NCBI GenBank assembly: GCA_963765935.1
Contig: CAVXXX010000001.1
Location: 1,736,001-1,800,000 of the forward strand
Length of the DNA: 64,000 nucleotides
Direction of reading: 5' to 3'
Origin: JAMXLG01 sp963765935
Lineage (GTDB): Bacteria; Vulcanimicrobiota; Vulcanimicrobiia; Vulcanimicrobiales; Vulcanimicrobiaceae
This document shows, piece by piece, positions 1-8,297 of this stretch. The stretch's first letter is position 1; each line of letters opens with the position of its first letter. The notes beneath the pieces were generated by a model that did not search any database, had not been told where the DNA came from, and saw only the letters and a program-made list of their open reading frames with translations. Position numbers and translations under genes: made by a program.

Positions 1-771
1 GGCGCACGCAACGTACCGTTCTTGCCGAATGTTCCGTACACGTTCTCGCAGCTCTTTGCCGGCGGAACGCTGGATCCAGCCGACACGCCCACCCGGCTGC
101 TCGTCACATTCGATGCCGAAGCGCAGAACAAAGTGAAGCTTGCGTTCCCCGTCGCGCGATACACGCACAAGCCGGCGAACTTCCGCATCAGCTTGGCCTG
201 CGGCGGCACCGTTACGATGGCGCCGGGCGCCAACGCCGAACCATCAGCGCAGCCGACATTGAATCCGCAAGCATCTCCTGCACCGCAAGTGGCGAGCGCG
301 CAAACACCGGCAGCGGCGAACGGTAACGTCGATCCGTGTGCGATGCTGAATACGAACGACGTCGCCTCGGCGCTAAGTGTCGGCGCATCATCGGTCGGCA
401 CGGCGCAACACGCATCGGCGAACGAATGCTCGTGGGCCGTCGCATCACACGGCGGCACGGCGGCGCAAAGCGTCGTCCTTACAACGCAGGCGGTTGGCAC
501 GGCAAAAACCGGGTGCCACGGACTCAACTGCATCAGCGCGGTGCAGTCGGTGCTTGGGCCGGCCCACGTGGCGTTGCCCGCGCAAATCGCCGATGGGTTC
601 AACGACGCGCAGATCATCGGTGGCCTTGGCGATAAAGCCGGATGGAAAGACGGCCGTCTGACGGTCATCAAGGCCGATATGGCGTTTCAACTGTTCGTAC
701 GCGGTTCGGCGTCACCGGCTCTTGCGACGTCGGAGTCGCTCGCCCGCGACGTTCTTACGAGACTTCCGTAA
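1..771 (+). CDS. DUF3558-like protein, 5' end cut by window
   Basis: The reading frame is open through base 1, so the true start lies outside the window; a TTG at 22 is only the first in-window candidate. The N-terminal ~70 residues are beta-rich with no recognised domain. They are followed by an Ala/Pro/Gln-rich linker and a C-terminal region with a 'DPCAML' motif and a later 'ECSW' motif. That spacing resembles DUF3558-type envelope lipoprotein domains. The function is unknown and the DUF3558 link is a pattern match only. It converges on the membrane signalling gene that ends 3 bases later. Confidence 0.55.
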   Translation, partial: GARNVPFLPNVPYTFSQLFAGGTLDPADTPTRLLVTFDAEAQNKVKLAFPVARYTHKPANFRISLACGGTVTMAPGANAEPSAQPTLNPQASPAPQVASAQTPAAANGNVDPCAMLNTNDVASALSVGASSVGTAQHASANECSWAVASHGGTAAQSVVLTTQAVGTAKTGCHGLNCISAVQSVLGPAHVALPAQIADGFNDAQIIGGLGDKAGWKDGRLTVIKADMAFQLFVRGSASPALATSESLARDVLTRLP

Positions 772-774
772 ATG

Positions 775-2535
775 CTACACGATTCGATTTACGAGCGAAT
801 GAGCTTCATCGTATTTTGCTTGCAGCAACGTCAGTTCGGTACGTAGGCGAAGATTTTCCTCGACCCGCGCTTCGCTCGCAACGTGATCGTAGCCGGCCGC
901 GGCATGCGTGCACAGCGATTCGAGTAACTGCCGTTCGTTCGGATCAATTGCGGTTGCATTCGTATGCGCGCCGAAGAGCGCAAACCCCAGCAGACGATCG
1001 TGCGCGGTGAACGGAACTGCCAATCGCCCATCGCGTTCGATCGGCGTTCGATCCGCAAGCAAGTGCAACACGACACGGCTGTCGCGATCGAACGCATCCG
1101 GCAAAGGCGCGCCCGTTGAATAGGTACGAAGGAACGCACCGGGTTCAGCCGCGTGATAGACGGCGACGGCCGAGAGATGTAGCGCGCGCGCCGATTCTTG
1201 CGCCACGAGATCGTCGATCGATCGCGTTGATTGCGCGTACATCATCGCCCGGCCGATGCTCGTAAAGTGCCGCTCCGCATCGTGAATCGAACGAAAGACG
1301 AAGCGGTCTACGAACGCATCGATGACCCCGTGCGCGCGATGAATGCCCAAACCGACAAGTACCGCTCCGGCAAGTTCGACATAGATACCGAGATTCGTCA
1401 GTTCCAACTGACGCGCTACCGCCCACTCGAGGAGTGCAAGAAGCGCGATAGCAAGGGTCGTCAGCAACCCGTAGACGAGCGCGCGGCTGAGGAAAAAGCG
1501 CACGTCGATAACGTGATGCTTGAGAATCGCGTAAGCCACGCTTATCGGCGCAAAGATCGCAAGCGCCGCGAGTAGGTTTATCGCCCAAACCGGCGGCGTA
1601 AGAGCGATGGCCGGCGTGTTTTGAGTCACGAAGACGAAGAGGTTGCCGACGAACGCGACGATGAATCCGCCGATTACCCAACGCATTCGAGGATGGTCGG
1701 TCGCTGGTGCGCGCAGGTAATTGAAGACGAAGAATCCGATCGCGATCAGATACATGCTGATGGCGAAGATATTTCCGATCGTGGCGATTACCGATTGCGC
1801 TGATATCGTGCCCGCGTAGTTCGTTAACGCCATCGGCGCGGTAGATAATTCAGCGACCACGAGCGGAAACGCTATCGCACCGAGCGCCATGAGTATTCTG
1901 CTTTGCGCACGGTTCGGCGCGAGCCGTGGAAACAGCAGCGCGAAGGCCGCAAATGCAACTGCGCCGACGATAACCGATGCGCCGAGAACCGCGTTCGCGA
2001 TCATGAGGGCAGCGGGCGAGAGCAACTCTTGGAGAAGACCGCTCACATAACCCGTGTTTGTTGCAAAGACAAAGAACGACCACGTAAGCAGCGAGGGACG
2101 CACCAAAACGAGCCACGCCGAAATCAAAACGAACGCGGACAGACATACGACGGTGATCATGTCCGTGATATTGTCGAGCGTGGTGCGAGGCCACGGTACG
2201 GCGGTCAGGCGGACGAAGCGATCCGTTCCATTCGCTTGACGGATCGCGAAGACCGACGACGTTCCCGGCCAAGCTAAAGCGAACGGCGTGAGGGAACGCA
2301 GCGCGTCGAGATGCGTCGCGCGAAGATCGACACGATCGCCGTAGTGAAGACCCGCCCGCGCAGCAGGCATACCGGCGTAGACATTGGTAATGCGTCCGTC
2401 AAACGAAGCGTCGAATCCGAAGCTTCCCCAGGGTCTCCACGGCGCAAGGGCGTCGGCAGCCAGCGCGACCAGCGCCGCGGCACCAAGCAACGCGACAATG
2501 ACGACGCGAAGGAACGGACGAACTCCGGCCGGCAT
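775..2535 (-). CDS. Membrane sensor protein with PDZ-like, multi-TM and GAF-like domains
   Basis: An N-terminal transmembrane helix is followed by a PDZ-like segment (GRITNVYAGMPAARAGLHYGDR). A block of about 8-9 hydrophobic helices follows, resembling the 7TM sensor modules of histidine kinases. A GAF-like region near the C-terminus ends in a short coiled coil (LRTELTLLQAKYDEA). No kinase H-box or ATPase motif is present, so it may pass a signal to a partner. The frame is open to 2622, but that would overlap fabG by 70 bases. ATG 2535, just after the fabG stop, begins a normal signal-anchor and is preferred. It is likely co-transcribed with fabG. Confidence 0.65.
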   Translation of the reverse strand: MPAGVRPFLRVVIVALLGAAALVALAADALAPWRPWGSFGFDASFDGRITNVYAGMPAARAGLHYGDRVDLRATHLDALRSLTPFALAWPGTSSVFAIRQANGTDRFVRLTAVPWPRTTLDNITDMITVVCLSAFVLISAWLVLVRPSLLTWSFFVFATNTGYVSGLLQELLSPAALMIANAVLGASVIVGAVAFAAFALLFPRLAPNRAQSRILMALGAIAFPLVVAELSTAPMALTNYAGTISAQSVIATIGNIFAISMYLIAIGFFVFNYLRAPATDHPRMRWVIGGFIVAFVGNLFVFVTQNTPAIALTPPVWAINLLAALAIFAPISVAYAILKHHVIDVRFFLSRALVYGLLTTLAIALLALLEWAVARQLELTNLGIYVELAGAVLVGLGIHRAHGVIDAFVDRFVFRSIHDAERHFTSIGRAMMYAQSTRSIDDLVAQESARALHLSAVAVYHAAEPGAFLRTYSTGAPLPDAFDRDSRVVLHLLADRTPIERDGRLAVPFTAHDRLLGFALFGAHTNATAIDPNERQLLESLCTHAAAGYDHVASEARVEENLRLRTELTLLQAKYDEAHSLVNRIV

Positions 2536-2552
2536 GGGCGAAAGCTTCGCCG

Positions 2553-3296
2553 CTAGAGCATATCGAGCCCGCCGTTCACGTGGAACGCCGCGCCGGTGAT
2601 ATATGCGGAGTCGTCTTCGCACAAGAATTTCACGACGCGCGCGATCTCCTGCGGTTTACCGAGGCGCCGCGTGGGGATCTTATTGACCACTTTTTCCAGC
2701 GCTTCCGCGGGCATCGCGGCGACCATCTCGGTCTCGATGAAGCCTGGTGCAACGACGTTTGCGGTGATGCCCTTGTTGGCGGTTTCAAGCGCTAAGCTCT
2801 TGGTGAAGCCCAAGAGGCCAGCTTTCGACGCCGCATAATTCGCTTGACCGATATTACCCGTCGAGCCGATGACGGAGCTGATGTTGATGATCCGTCCGCT
2901 TCCGCGTTCGATCATGTGCTCGAGCACGGCTTTCGTCATGTTGAACGCGCCCGAAAGATTTACGTTGATCACGCCCCACCAATCTTCCGATGTCATCTTG
3001 CGCAGCGTCTTGTCAAGCGTAATTCCGGCGTTATTGATCAGAAAATCGACGCGGCCGTGCTGGTCGAGCACCTCGTTGACAACACGTTGGCAGTCCTCGA
3101 AATCATCGACGCGTCCTTGATGCACCGATACCTTGCCGCCGCCGTTACGAATTTTTTCCGCACACGCTTCGGCGGCTGTTTGTCCTTTGTTGTATCCGGC
3201 TGCGACGTGTGCGTTCGCTTGCGAGAGTTCCTCACTAATCGCCGCGCCGATGCCGCGCGTACCGCCGGTAACAATTGCAACTCGTCCTGTAAACAT
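2553..3296 (-). CDS. fabG: 3-oxoacyl-ACP / acetoacetyl-CoA reductase (SDR family)
   Basis: A 247-residue classical short-chain dehydrogenase using NADPH. The cofactor motif TGGTRGIG is at 10-17, NNAG at 88-91, the catalytic Ser near 141, and Tyr154/Lys158 lie in YAASK. The length is exactly that of the family. The GGAGG ribosome site is 5 bases before ATG 3296. The C-terminus (HVNGGLDM) and the segment NAGITLDKTLRKMTSEDW recall PhaB acetoacetyl-CoA reductases of polyhydroxyalkanoate synthesis as much as FabG of fatty-acid synthesis. There is no phaA or phaC nearby, so the substrate cannot be decided. Confidence 0.9.
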   Translation of the reverse strand: MFTGRVAIVTGGTRGIGAAISEELSQANAHVAAGYNKGQTAAEACAEKIRNGGGKVSVHQGRVDDFEDCQRVVNEVLDQHGRVDFLINNAGITLDKTLRKMTSEDWWGVINVNLSGAFNMTKAVLEHMIERGSGRIINISSVIGSTGNIGQANYAASKAGLLGFTKSLALETANKGITANVVAPGFIETEMVAAMPAEALEKVVNKIPTRRLGKPQEIARVVKFLCEDDSAYITGAAFHVNGGLDML

Positions 3297-3368
3297 TCTG
3301 CCTCCGTCGGTTGGTGCGACGGTAATGCGGATGTGGCGATTCTAAATCCCGCGTGGTGAACGAAGCAG

Positions 3369-4076
3369 TTACGGCGTTGCTCGCGTAAATGGAATCGGGG
3401 TAGGCGTGGGTGTAACGATGGGCGTGGGCGACGGCGTGTATTTTACGATGACTGTGAATGTCGTAGGCGCGGATCCACTCGCGAGCAGTTCACTTCGATC
3501 GACGCCGCTTGCATGAATCTGCAATCGGATCAAGGCATTTCCGCCGATCGCGGACGGTGATGCATCGAATGCATACGTGACGGGCGTCGCGGTCGTCCCC
3601 GCAAAGAGCGGATCGATCGTGCCGAGTTGTGTGACGGCAACCGTTGATGCGCCGAATGCATCGATCGGGGCAAGTACTTCGCCGGCGCTTGGCGGCGAGC
3701 CGGGTGCGAACGCATAACGCGTAACCCGTTTTTGCGCCGCGTCGAACGTATACGCCCACGAATACGGCCGGTGCGAACCGTCTTCGGTGAAGAAGTCGAT
3801 TTCGTGTCCGTCGGCATTCGCGTTGCCGTTGACGTCGGTTAACGGAACGTAGACCGCCCATGCGCTGGCGGCTTCGGCCGCGACCCGCTCCATAAAGCGC
3901 TCCACGGCGCTTTGACTTTGCACGCGCGTCCCAAGCGCTGAGGTGGTTTGGGTGAGACGAGAAGCAAACACGACGAGCCCGCCGATCGCGACGGCTGCGA
4001 TTGCGGCACCGATAACGAGCTCGACGAGCGTGAAGCCCGCTTGGCTTTCCCTCACACGACCGCAAAGTGCCCGCAT
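3369..4076 (-). CDS. Type IV pilin-like / pseudopilin protein
   Basis: It has a class III prepilin signal: a short basic leader, then QAG^FTLVELV with Gly14-Phe15 at the cleavage site and Glu at mature position 5. A hydrophobic helix follows. The rest is a beta-rich globular domain of about 190 residues ending in a Pro/Thr tail (TPIVTPTPTPIPF). The size and leader fit a PilW/GspJ-type minor pilin exported and processed by a prepilin peptidase. No other pilus genes are in the window. Its ATG lies 14 bases from the palindrome at 4091-4107, so it may share that control with the divergent gene. Confidence 0.75.
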   Translation of the reverse strand: MRALCGRVRESQAGFTLVELVIGAAIAAVAIGGLVVFASRLTQTTSALGTRVQSQSAVERFMERVAAEAASAWAVYVPLTDVNGNANADGHEIDFFTEDGSHRPYSWAYTFDAAQKRVTRYAFAPGSPPSAGEVLAPIDAFGASTVAVTQLGTIDPLFAGTTATPVTYAFDASPSAIGGNALIRLQIHASGVDRSELLASGSAPTTFTVIVKYTPSPTPIVTPTPTPIPFTRATP

Positions 4077-4090
4077 TGCCCGCTTCTATG

Positions 4091-4107
4091 ACTTTGTGGT
4101 ACAAAGT
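4091..4107. promoter_or_regulatory. Palindromic operator candidate
   Basis: ACTTTGTGGTACAAAGT is a perfect 7-base inverted repeat with a 3-base spacer. It lies in the 33-base gap between the divergent pseudopilin and membrane-protein genes and ends 2 bases before ATG 4110. The downstream operon encodes a winged-helix regulator at 4715, so autoregulation through this site is a reasonable inference. Confidence 0.5.
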
Positions 4108-4109
4108 AG

Positions 4110-4718
4110 ATGATGACCGAACTCGAGCGCGCGCTTCTCGATATCGCTGAGGTCCGTGACCGACTCGCCACGATGCAGCGGTTCAAAGGCTACTCCGCCG
4201 TGGCGGCGGTGCTCTCGGGCATCCTCGCGCTCATTGCCGGAATTATCCAGGCGTTAGCCGTCCCGTTGCCGCACGGCGCGCATCAGGGCCGTATCTACTT
4301 TGCAATTTGGTTCGTCTGCGCTGCAGCCGCCGCGATCGTGAACTACGGCGCGATCGCACATTGGTTCGTGAGCGACGAGAGCGCCCGCGACCGTTGGCAA
4401 ACGCGCACCGTCGGGATCTCGATCCTCCCCGCGCTCGTCCTCGGCGGCGCGCTATCGTTTGCGTTGCTCGCAAGCGGCGGGATCGCGCAACTTCCCGGGG
4501 TGTGGTACGGCTGTTACGCGGTCGGGCTCTTTGCATCGCGCACGATGGTTCCGCGCGGCGTGTTACCGATTGCCGTTGCGCTGCTCGCAATCGGCATCGG
4601 GTTGCTCTTCGTTCCGCCGCCGCTCGCGCTCGCATGGTGGGTGCTGCCGGCGGGATTCGGCACCGCGCAAATTGCGATCGGGTATTTTCTCTTTCGCGAC
4701 CGGGCGGTGAATGCATGA
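4110..4718 (+). CDS. Six-TM membrane protein paired with winged-helix regulator
   Basis: This is a 202-residue protein with a short N-terminal helix (ELERALLDIAEVRDRL) and about six hydrophobic segments. No catalytic motif is visible. It is first in a two-gene operon: its TGA overlaps the ATG of the winged-helix regulator (ATGA at 4715-4718). Pairs of a small membrane protein and a wHTH regulator of this type are common, with the membrane protein being the regulated target. Function unknown. The start could be ATG 4110 or the adjacent ATG 4113. Confidence 0.6.
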   Translation: MMTELERALLDIAEVRDRLATMQRFKGYSAVAAVLSGILALIAGIIQALAVPLPHGAHQGRIYFAIWFVCAAAAAIVNYGAIAHWFVSDESARDRWQTRTVGISILPALVLGGALSFALLASGGIAQLPGVWYGCYAVGLFASRTMVPRGVLPIAVALLAIGIGLLFVPPPLALAWWVLPAGFGTAQIAIGYFLFRDRAVNA

Positions 4719-5071
4719 GCGCAACCAATCTCGATCGCGTCTTTCACGAACGGGGGCGTTTGGCCATCTGCTCGACGCTCGTCGCGCAACATGAGGGCGT
4801 CTCGTTCACGCAATTGCAAGAAGCGTGCGAACTTACCGACGGCAATCTCAATCGTCATTTGCACGCGCTATCGGAAGAAGGCATCGTCGACACCGAACGG
4901 CGCACCGGGATCGGCCGTCCGCAAACGATCGTCCGCATCACGCCGGCCGGGCGGGCCCGGTTTCTCGCTTATATCGATGCGCTGGAAGCGATCGTACGGG
5001 ACGTTCAGCGTTCGACGAGAGAGAACGAATCGCCGATTCGGACGATCCCGGCGCGCAGCACGTCGCAGTAA
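4715..5071 (+). CDS. Winged-helix transcriptional regulator (HTH_34 type)
   Basis: A 118-residue single-domain DNA-binding protein. The segment SFTQLQEACELTDGNLNRHL is a typical helix-turn-helix with recognition helix, followed by a wing (GRPQTIVRITPAGRARF). No ligand or metal site is evident. It is translationally coupled to the upstream membrane protein by an ATGA overlap. It probably binds the inverted repeat at 4091-4107. The last 67 bases overlap, on the opposite strand, the end of the MOSC gene. Confidence 0.75.
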   Translation: MSATNLDRVFHERGRLAICSTLVAQHEGVSFTQLQEACELTDGNLNRHLHALSEEGIVDTERRTGIGRPQTIVRITPAGRARFLAYIDALEAIVRDVQRSTRENESPIRTIPARSTSQ

Positions 5072-5643
5072 ATTCCCATCCACGTCGAGCGTTCGCGCAC
5101 GATGTAATTGAGAATCTCGAGATCGCTTTCGCCGCCCGCTTGATCGTACGTCGTTACGACACATCGTTCGATCGGATATCGTACGCGCAGCAGCACGTCG
5201 CCGAGGGCGAGTTCGCGTCCGGTCATCGCCTCTTCGGTCAGCGAAAATCCCTCGCGCGAATTGATGAAGAAGTTCGGCCGGAATCGTTCGAACCCGACGT
5301 CATAGCCGACGTAAGCGCTCAATCCGCGAAGCCACTTATCGACGACGATCGACACCGGGGCGTCATCGAAAAACGGGTCGCCGCTGCGCTCTTCAAGGTC
5401 AACGTTGACGCCGCGCTCGTGCGCGCGTTCGACGCCCGCCGCAGGATCGCTCGAGAGATGCAGCCGGTTGTTCTCCTTGCCACGGTAGGGCTTGCCGGTG
5501 CGCGCGTGCCCGTCGCGCACGATCATCGCCCGCGCACGATCGCCCTCGAGCCCGTGCCGTAATACCGCGACTTCGTCGAGCGTTTCGCCTCGTAAGCTTT
5601 TGACGGGATAGCGGCGGATCGCCGCCAGCGTGCCGAGGTCCAT
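5005..5643 (-). CDS. MOSC domain protein
   Basis: A 212-residue protein with an N-terminal MOSC beta-barrel (IRRYPVKSLRGETLDEV) followed by a MOSC domain. It contains FRPNFFI, a Cys in PIERCVVTTYDQ and a terminal GIVRIGDSF. MOSC domains bind the molybdenum cofactor or transfer sulfur to it. The Cys in the ERC motif is the residue expected to coordinate Mo in mARC/YiiM-like proteins. The frame is open to 5772, but ATG 5643 matches the family start. It converges with the winged-helix gene and overlaps it by 67 bases. Both C-termini look genuine. Confidence 0.8.
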   Translation of the reverse strand: MDLGTLAAIRRYPVKSLRGETLDEVAVLRHGLEGDRARAMIVRDGHARTGKPYRGKENNRLHLSSDPAAGVERAHERGVNVDLEERSGDPFFDDAPVSIVVDKWLRGLSAYVGYDVGFERFRPNFFINSREGFSLTEEAMTGRELALGDVLLRVRYPIERCVVTTYDQAGGESDLEILNYIVRERSTWMGIYCDVLRAGIVRIGDSFSLVER

Positions 5644-5704
5644 ATCGGGTGATACTCGGCATGACGCGAGGAGGCCCGCTAAAACCGCAAGAAGCGGGTG
5701 AGCG

Positions 5705-6640
5705 ATGATATTGACGCCCGCGTTTGCGTTGCGCCCGCTTGGCATCGGCGAGATCTTCGACCGGGCCGTCACGCTCTACGTGCGCAACTTCGTTGCGTTC
5801 ACGCTGATGGTATTGACGCTGCTCGCGCCGCTTGCGGTCGTGCAGTACTTCGTCTTGCCGGATCAAACGCAGTCGTTTTCGCGCGCTGTCGGCCAGATTC
5901 AGCATGCGACGAAGCCGCCGGAGCAGCCGTTTTCGAACCGCGAACTTGGTGCGCTAGCCTTGGTTGCGCTGCTTGCGCTCATTTTTGCGCCATTTGTCAA
6001 TAATGCCGTCGCGGTCGGTGTCGCACGCGTGTACAACGGCGCGCAGCCGGCGTACGGCGCCAGTTTTGCGACGGTCTTTCGACGATGGGCGCCGCTGCTC
6101 GGCACGGCGGTGCTCAACGTCTTGATTCTGCTGGGACTCTACGTCACGATGATCGTCGGCTTGGTGCTGCTGCTCACCGTGGGCATGTTGCTCGTGCGTC
6201 AGGCGCTTCCGCTTGCCGTTGCGGTTTTTGTTTTCGCGGTTGTTGCGTTCGTCGCCGCGCTGCTGGCGTTTTTGCTGCTGATTATTGCCTACGCGTTTTC
6301 GATGTACTCCGCGTCGCTCGAAAACGTGTCGCCGGCGGCCGCCGTCGGACTTGCGTACCGCCGGCTTTTCAACCGGCAAGAATTCAAAAAAGCGCTGCTG
6401 ATGGCGCTTGCATACATCGGTTTGCAGATCGGTGTGTTGACGTTGAGTTCGACCGTCGGATTCGTCTTGTTGCTCGCAGTGAAGAGCTACCCGCTCGAAC
6501 TTGCCGTCAACGCGGTCGTGGGCGCGATGGCGACCGCCTTCGTAACGATTTTGCTCGCCGTCTACTATTACGACATTCGCACCCGCAACGAAGGACTCGA
6601 TCTAGAAACCGACCTCCAACGCTTAACCGCGGAATCGTGA
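5705..6640 (+). CDS. GPDPase-type membrane-domain protein
   Basis: A 311-residue polytopic membrane protein with about six to seven helices. The opening LRPLGIGEIFDRAVTLYVRN is the hallmark of the membrane domain found in glycerophosphodiester phosphodiesterases (PF10110-like) and in stand-alone relatives. No phosphodiesterase catalytic domain is attached. It heads the DUF4129-DUF4350-MoxR-DUF58 group, where such proteins are often found. Its role is unknown; a scaffold or transport role at the membrane is possible. Confidence 0.65.
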   Translation: MILTPAFALRPLGIGEIFDRAVTLYVRNFVAFTLMVLTLLAPLAVVQYFVLPDQTQSFSRAVGQIQHATKPPEQPFSNRELGALALVALLALIFAPFVNNAVAVGVARVYNGAQPAYGASFATVFRRWAPLLGTAVLNVLILLGLYVTMIVGLVLLLTVGMLLVRQALPLAVAVFVFAVVAFVAALLAFLLLIIAYAFSMYSASLENVSPAAAVGLAYRRLFNRQEFKKALLMALAYIGLQIGVLTLSSTVGFVLLLAVKSYPLELAVNAVVGAMATAFVTILLAVYYYDIRTRNEGLDLETDLQRLTAES

Positions 6641-6809
6641 ATTCGAAGCCGCCGGCCAACCGAGGGCCTGCCCAGGCATCATCGCATGGCACGTATTCAC
6701 GCTCGTTTTCCGCCCTCGCCGCGTCGCTCATCGGTCACGAAGCTACGGCTTCGCTCCCTCTTCGCTCCTTGCGAAGACGAAAAACGAACGTAAATCCGTA
6801 CCATGGATA

Positions 6810-7439
6810 ATGCCTGAACAGGCCCTGGTGCAGGCGGTCCGCGCCGAATTGGCGACTCCCGGGCGCTATCATCTGGCGTTGCCGCGCGCCGTTCATCGCT
6901 CGTGGCTGCAAATCGCGTTGCAGTGGCTCTCGGATCGCTACGCCGCTCTGCTTGCGGCGCTGCAATCGCATCTTCATGTGGGGCCGAATGCGGTTTCGGT
7001 TTTCGGCGATGGCCTCGTCGCCTTGTCCATCATCGTGCTGGGTATCATCGGTGCGCGCTTGCTCATCGCGGTGCAGGTCGAGCGTGCGCGGCGCAGCCGC
7101 GCCATTGCGATTGGACCGACGCGGAGCGCGCACGCGATTGCGCGCGCTGCCGGTGATGCGGCGGCGGCGGGTGACTTCGCTCGTGCGATTCGTTTACTGT
7201 TCGCCGCAGCGGTGACGTTGCTCGAGCTACGCGGCGTACTCCACGACGATCCGAGCGCGACGATAAACGACTTGCGGCGCGCCCTGCGCGCGCGCAACGC
7301 TGCGGCGGAAATGCCGTTTGTGGAAATCGCGCGGGAGTTCTCTGCAGCAGCCTACGCCGAACAACGTCTTGACGGAGCAGCATGGGAGGCCGCGCGTAAC
7401 GCGTATGATCGCCTGTCGGCGAGTGCAGGTACGGCATGA
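6810..7439 (+). CDS. DUF4129 domain protein
   Basis: A 209-residue protein with one central transmembrane helix (about residues 70-88) and a C-terminal cytoplasmic DUF4129 domain. The domain is recognisable from the ATINDLRRALRAR helix and the EFSAAAYAEQRLDGAAWEAA segment. Families with this domain sit next to MoxR ATPases and DUF58 proteins and are thought to act with them at the membrane. The 169 bases upstream hold no gene. Its TGA overlaps the next ATG (ATGA at 7436-7439). Confidence 0.75.
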   Translation: MPEQALVQAVRAELATPGRYHLALPRAVHRSWLQIALQWLSDRYAALLAALQSHLHVGPNAVSVFGDGLVALSIIVLGIIGARLLIAVQVERARRSRAIAIGPTRSAHAIARAAGDAAAAGDFARAIRLLFAAAVTLLELRGVLHDDPSATINDLRRALRARNAAAEMPFVEIAREFSAAAYAEQRLDGAAWEAARNAYDRLSASAGTA

Positions 7440-8297
7440 GAGCGCGCACGGTTGAAGTCGCGATTTTACTGTGCGGGATCGGCGTGCTGCTCGCATTTGC
7501 GTTTGCTTCACAAAGCGGCCCGCCCTCTACCTATTCGACGTTCGACACGGGGCCGAATGGGTATCAAGCGCTCTTCAACGTACTGCGCGGCGGAAAACGT
7601 CGCCGTAGAGCGGTTGCAGCAGCCGCTGGCGTTGCGCAATCCGAACGTTCGCGTCCTGGTGTTTACGTCGACGTTGCCCGAGATGGCGACGAGCCAAGCG
7701 CTGGTATATGACGAAAACGACTACCGGCAACTGGCCGCGTTTGAGAAATCCGGTGGACGGATTGTCTATTTCGCATCCGGACCGATCGACCCGATGCGCG
7801 CTGCAATCAAACGGAAGAAAATCCATGTGACAATGCTCGATGCGACGCAGTTTACGAACCGCGCGCTTTCCGAACGCCCGCAGCGTATCGTGGCGGCATA
7901 CAACGCGCTTGCCGGCTACGGCATGGTTGCGTTCGACGAACGCCTCCATGGCTACGGGACCGATCGCACGTTGTGGTCGGTGCTGCCCTTCCCTGTACGT
8001 GCCGCGTTTTGGATCGTCGTTGTCGCCGTCTCGATCGTTCTCGTCGATGCGAATATCCGCGTCGCGCCGCCGGTCGTTTTCGAACCGCCCGCCGACCGTG
8101 ATTCTACGGCATATATCGTCTCAATGGCGGCGTTGTTGCGTCGCGCGCGAGCCGGGGCGGCGGCGATCGCGCGATTTGCGAAGAAGGCGAAGGACGATGA
8201 CGAATTGCAGCATCTCGCGCAAGTTGCTCATCCGAGCGATGCGATGGTCTTACGTGCTGCGATCCTCGCGGCCCGCTCTCGAAAGGAAGGCGTGTGA
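7436..8297 (+). pseudogene. DUF4350 membrane protein, one-base frameshift
   Basis: ATG 7436 overlaps the DUF4129 stop and opens a signal-anchor helix followed by STYSTFDTGPNGYQALFNVL, the start of a DUF4350 domain. At about 7585-7590 the conserved sequence jumps one frame, to ENVAVERLQQPL and onward, ending at 8297. Dropping one base in the run cgcggcgga restores ...VLRGENVAVERL... The second part keeps a GGRIVYF strand, a second TM helix and the end GTGA-coupled to moxR. The lesion could be a true mutation or an assembly error. The intact protein would be about 286 residues. Confidence 0.75.
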
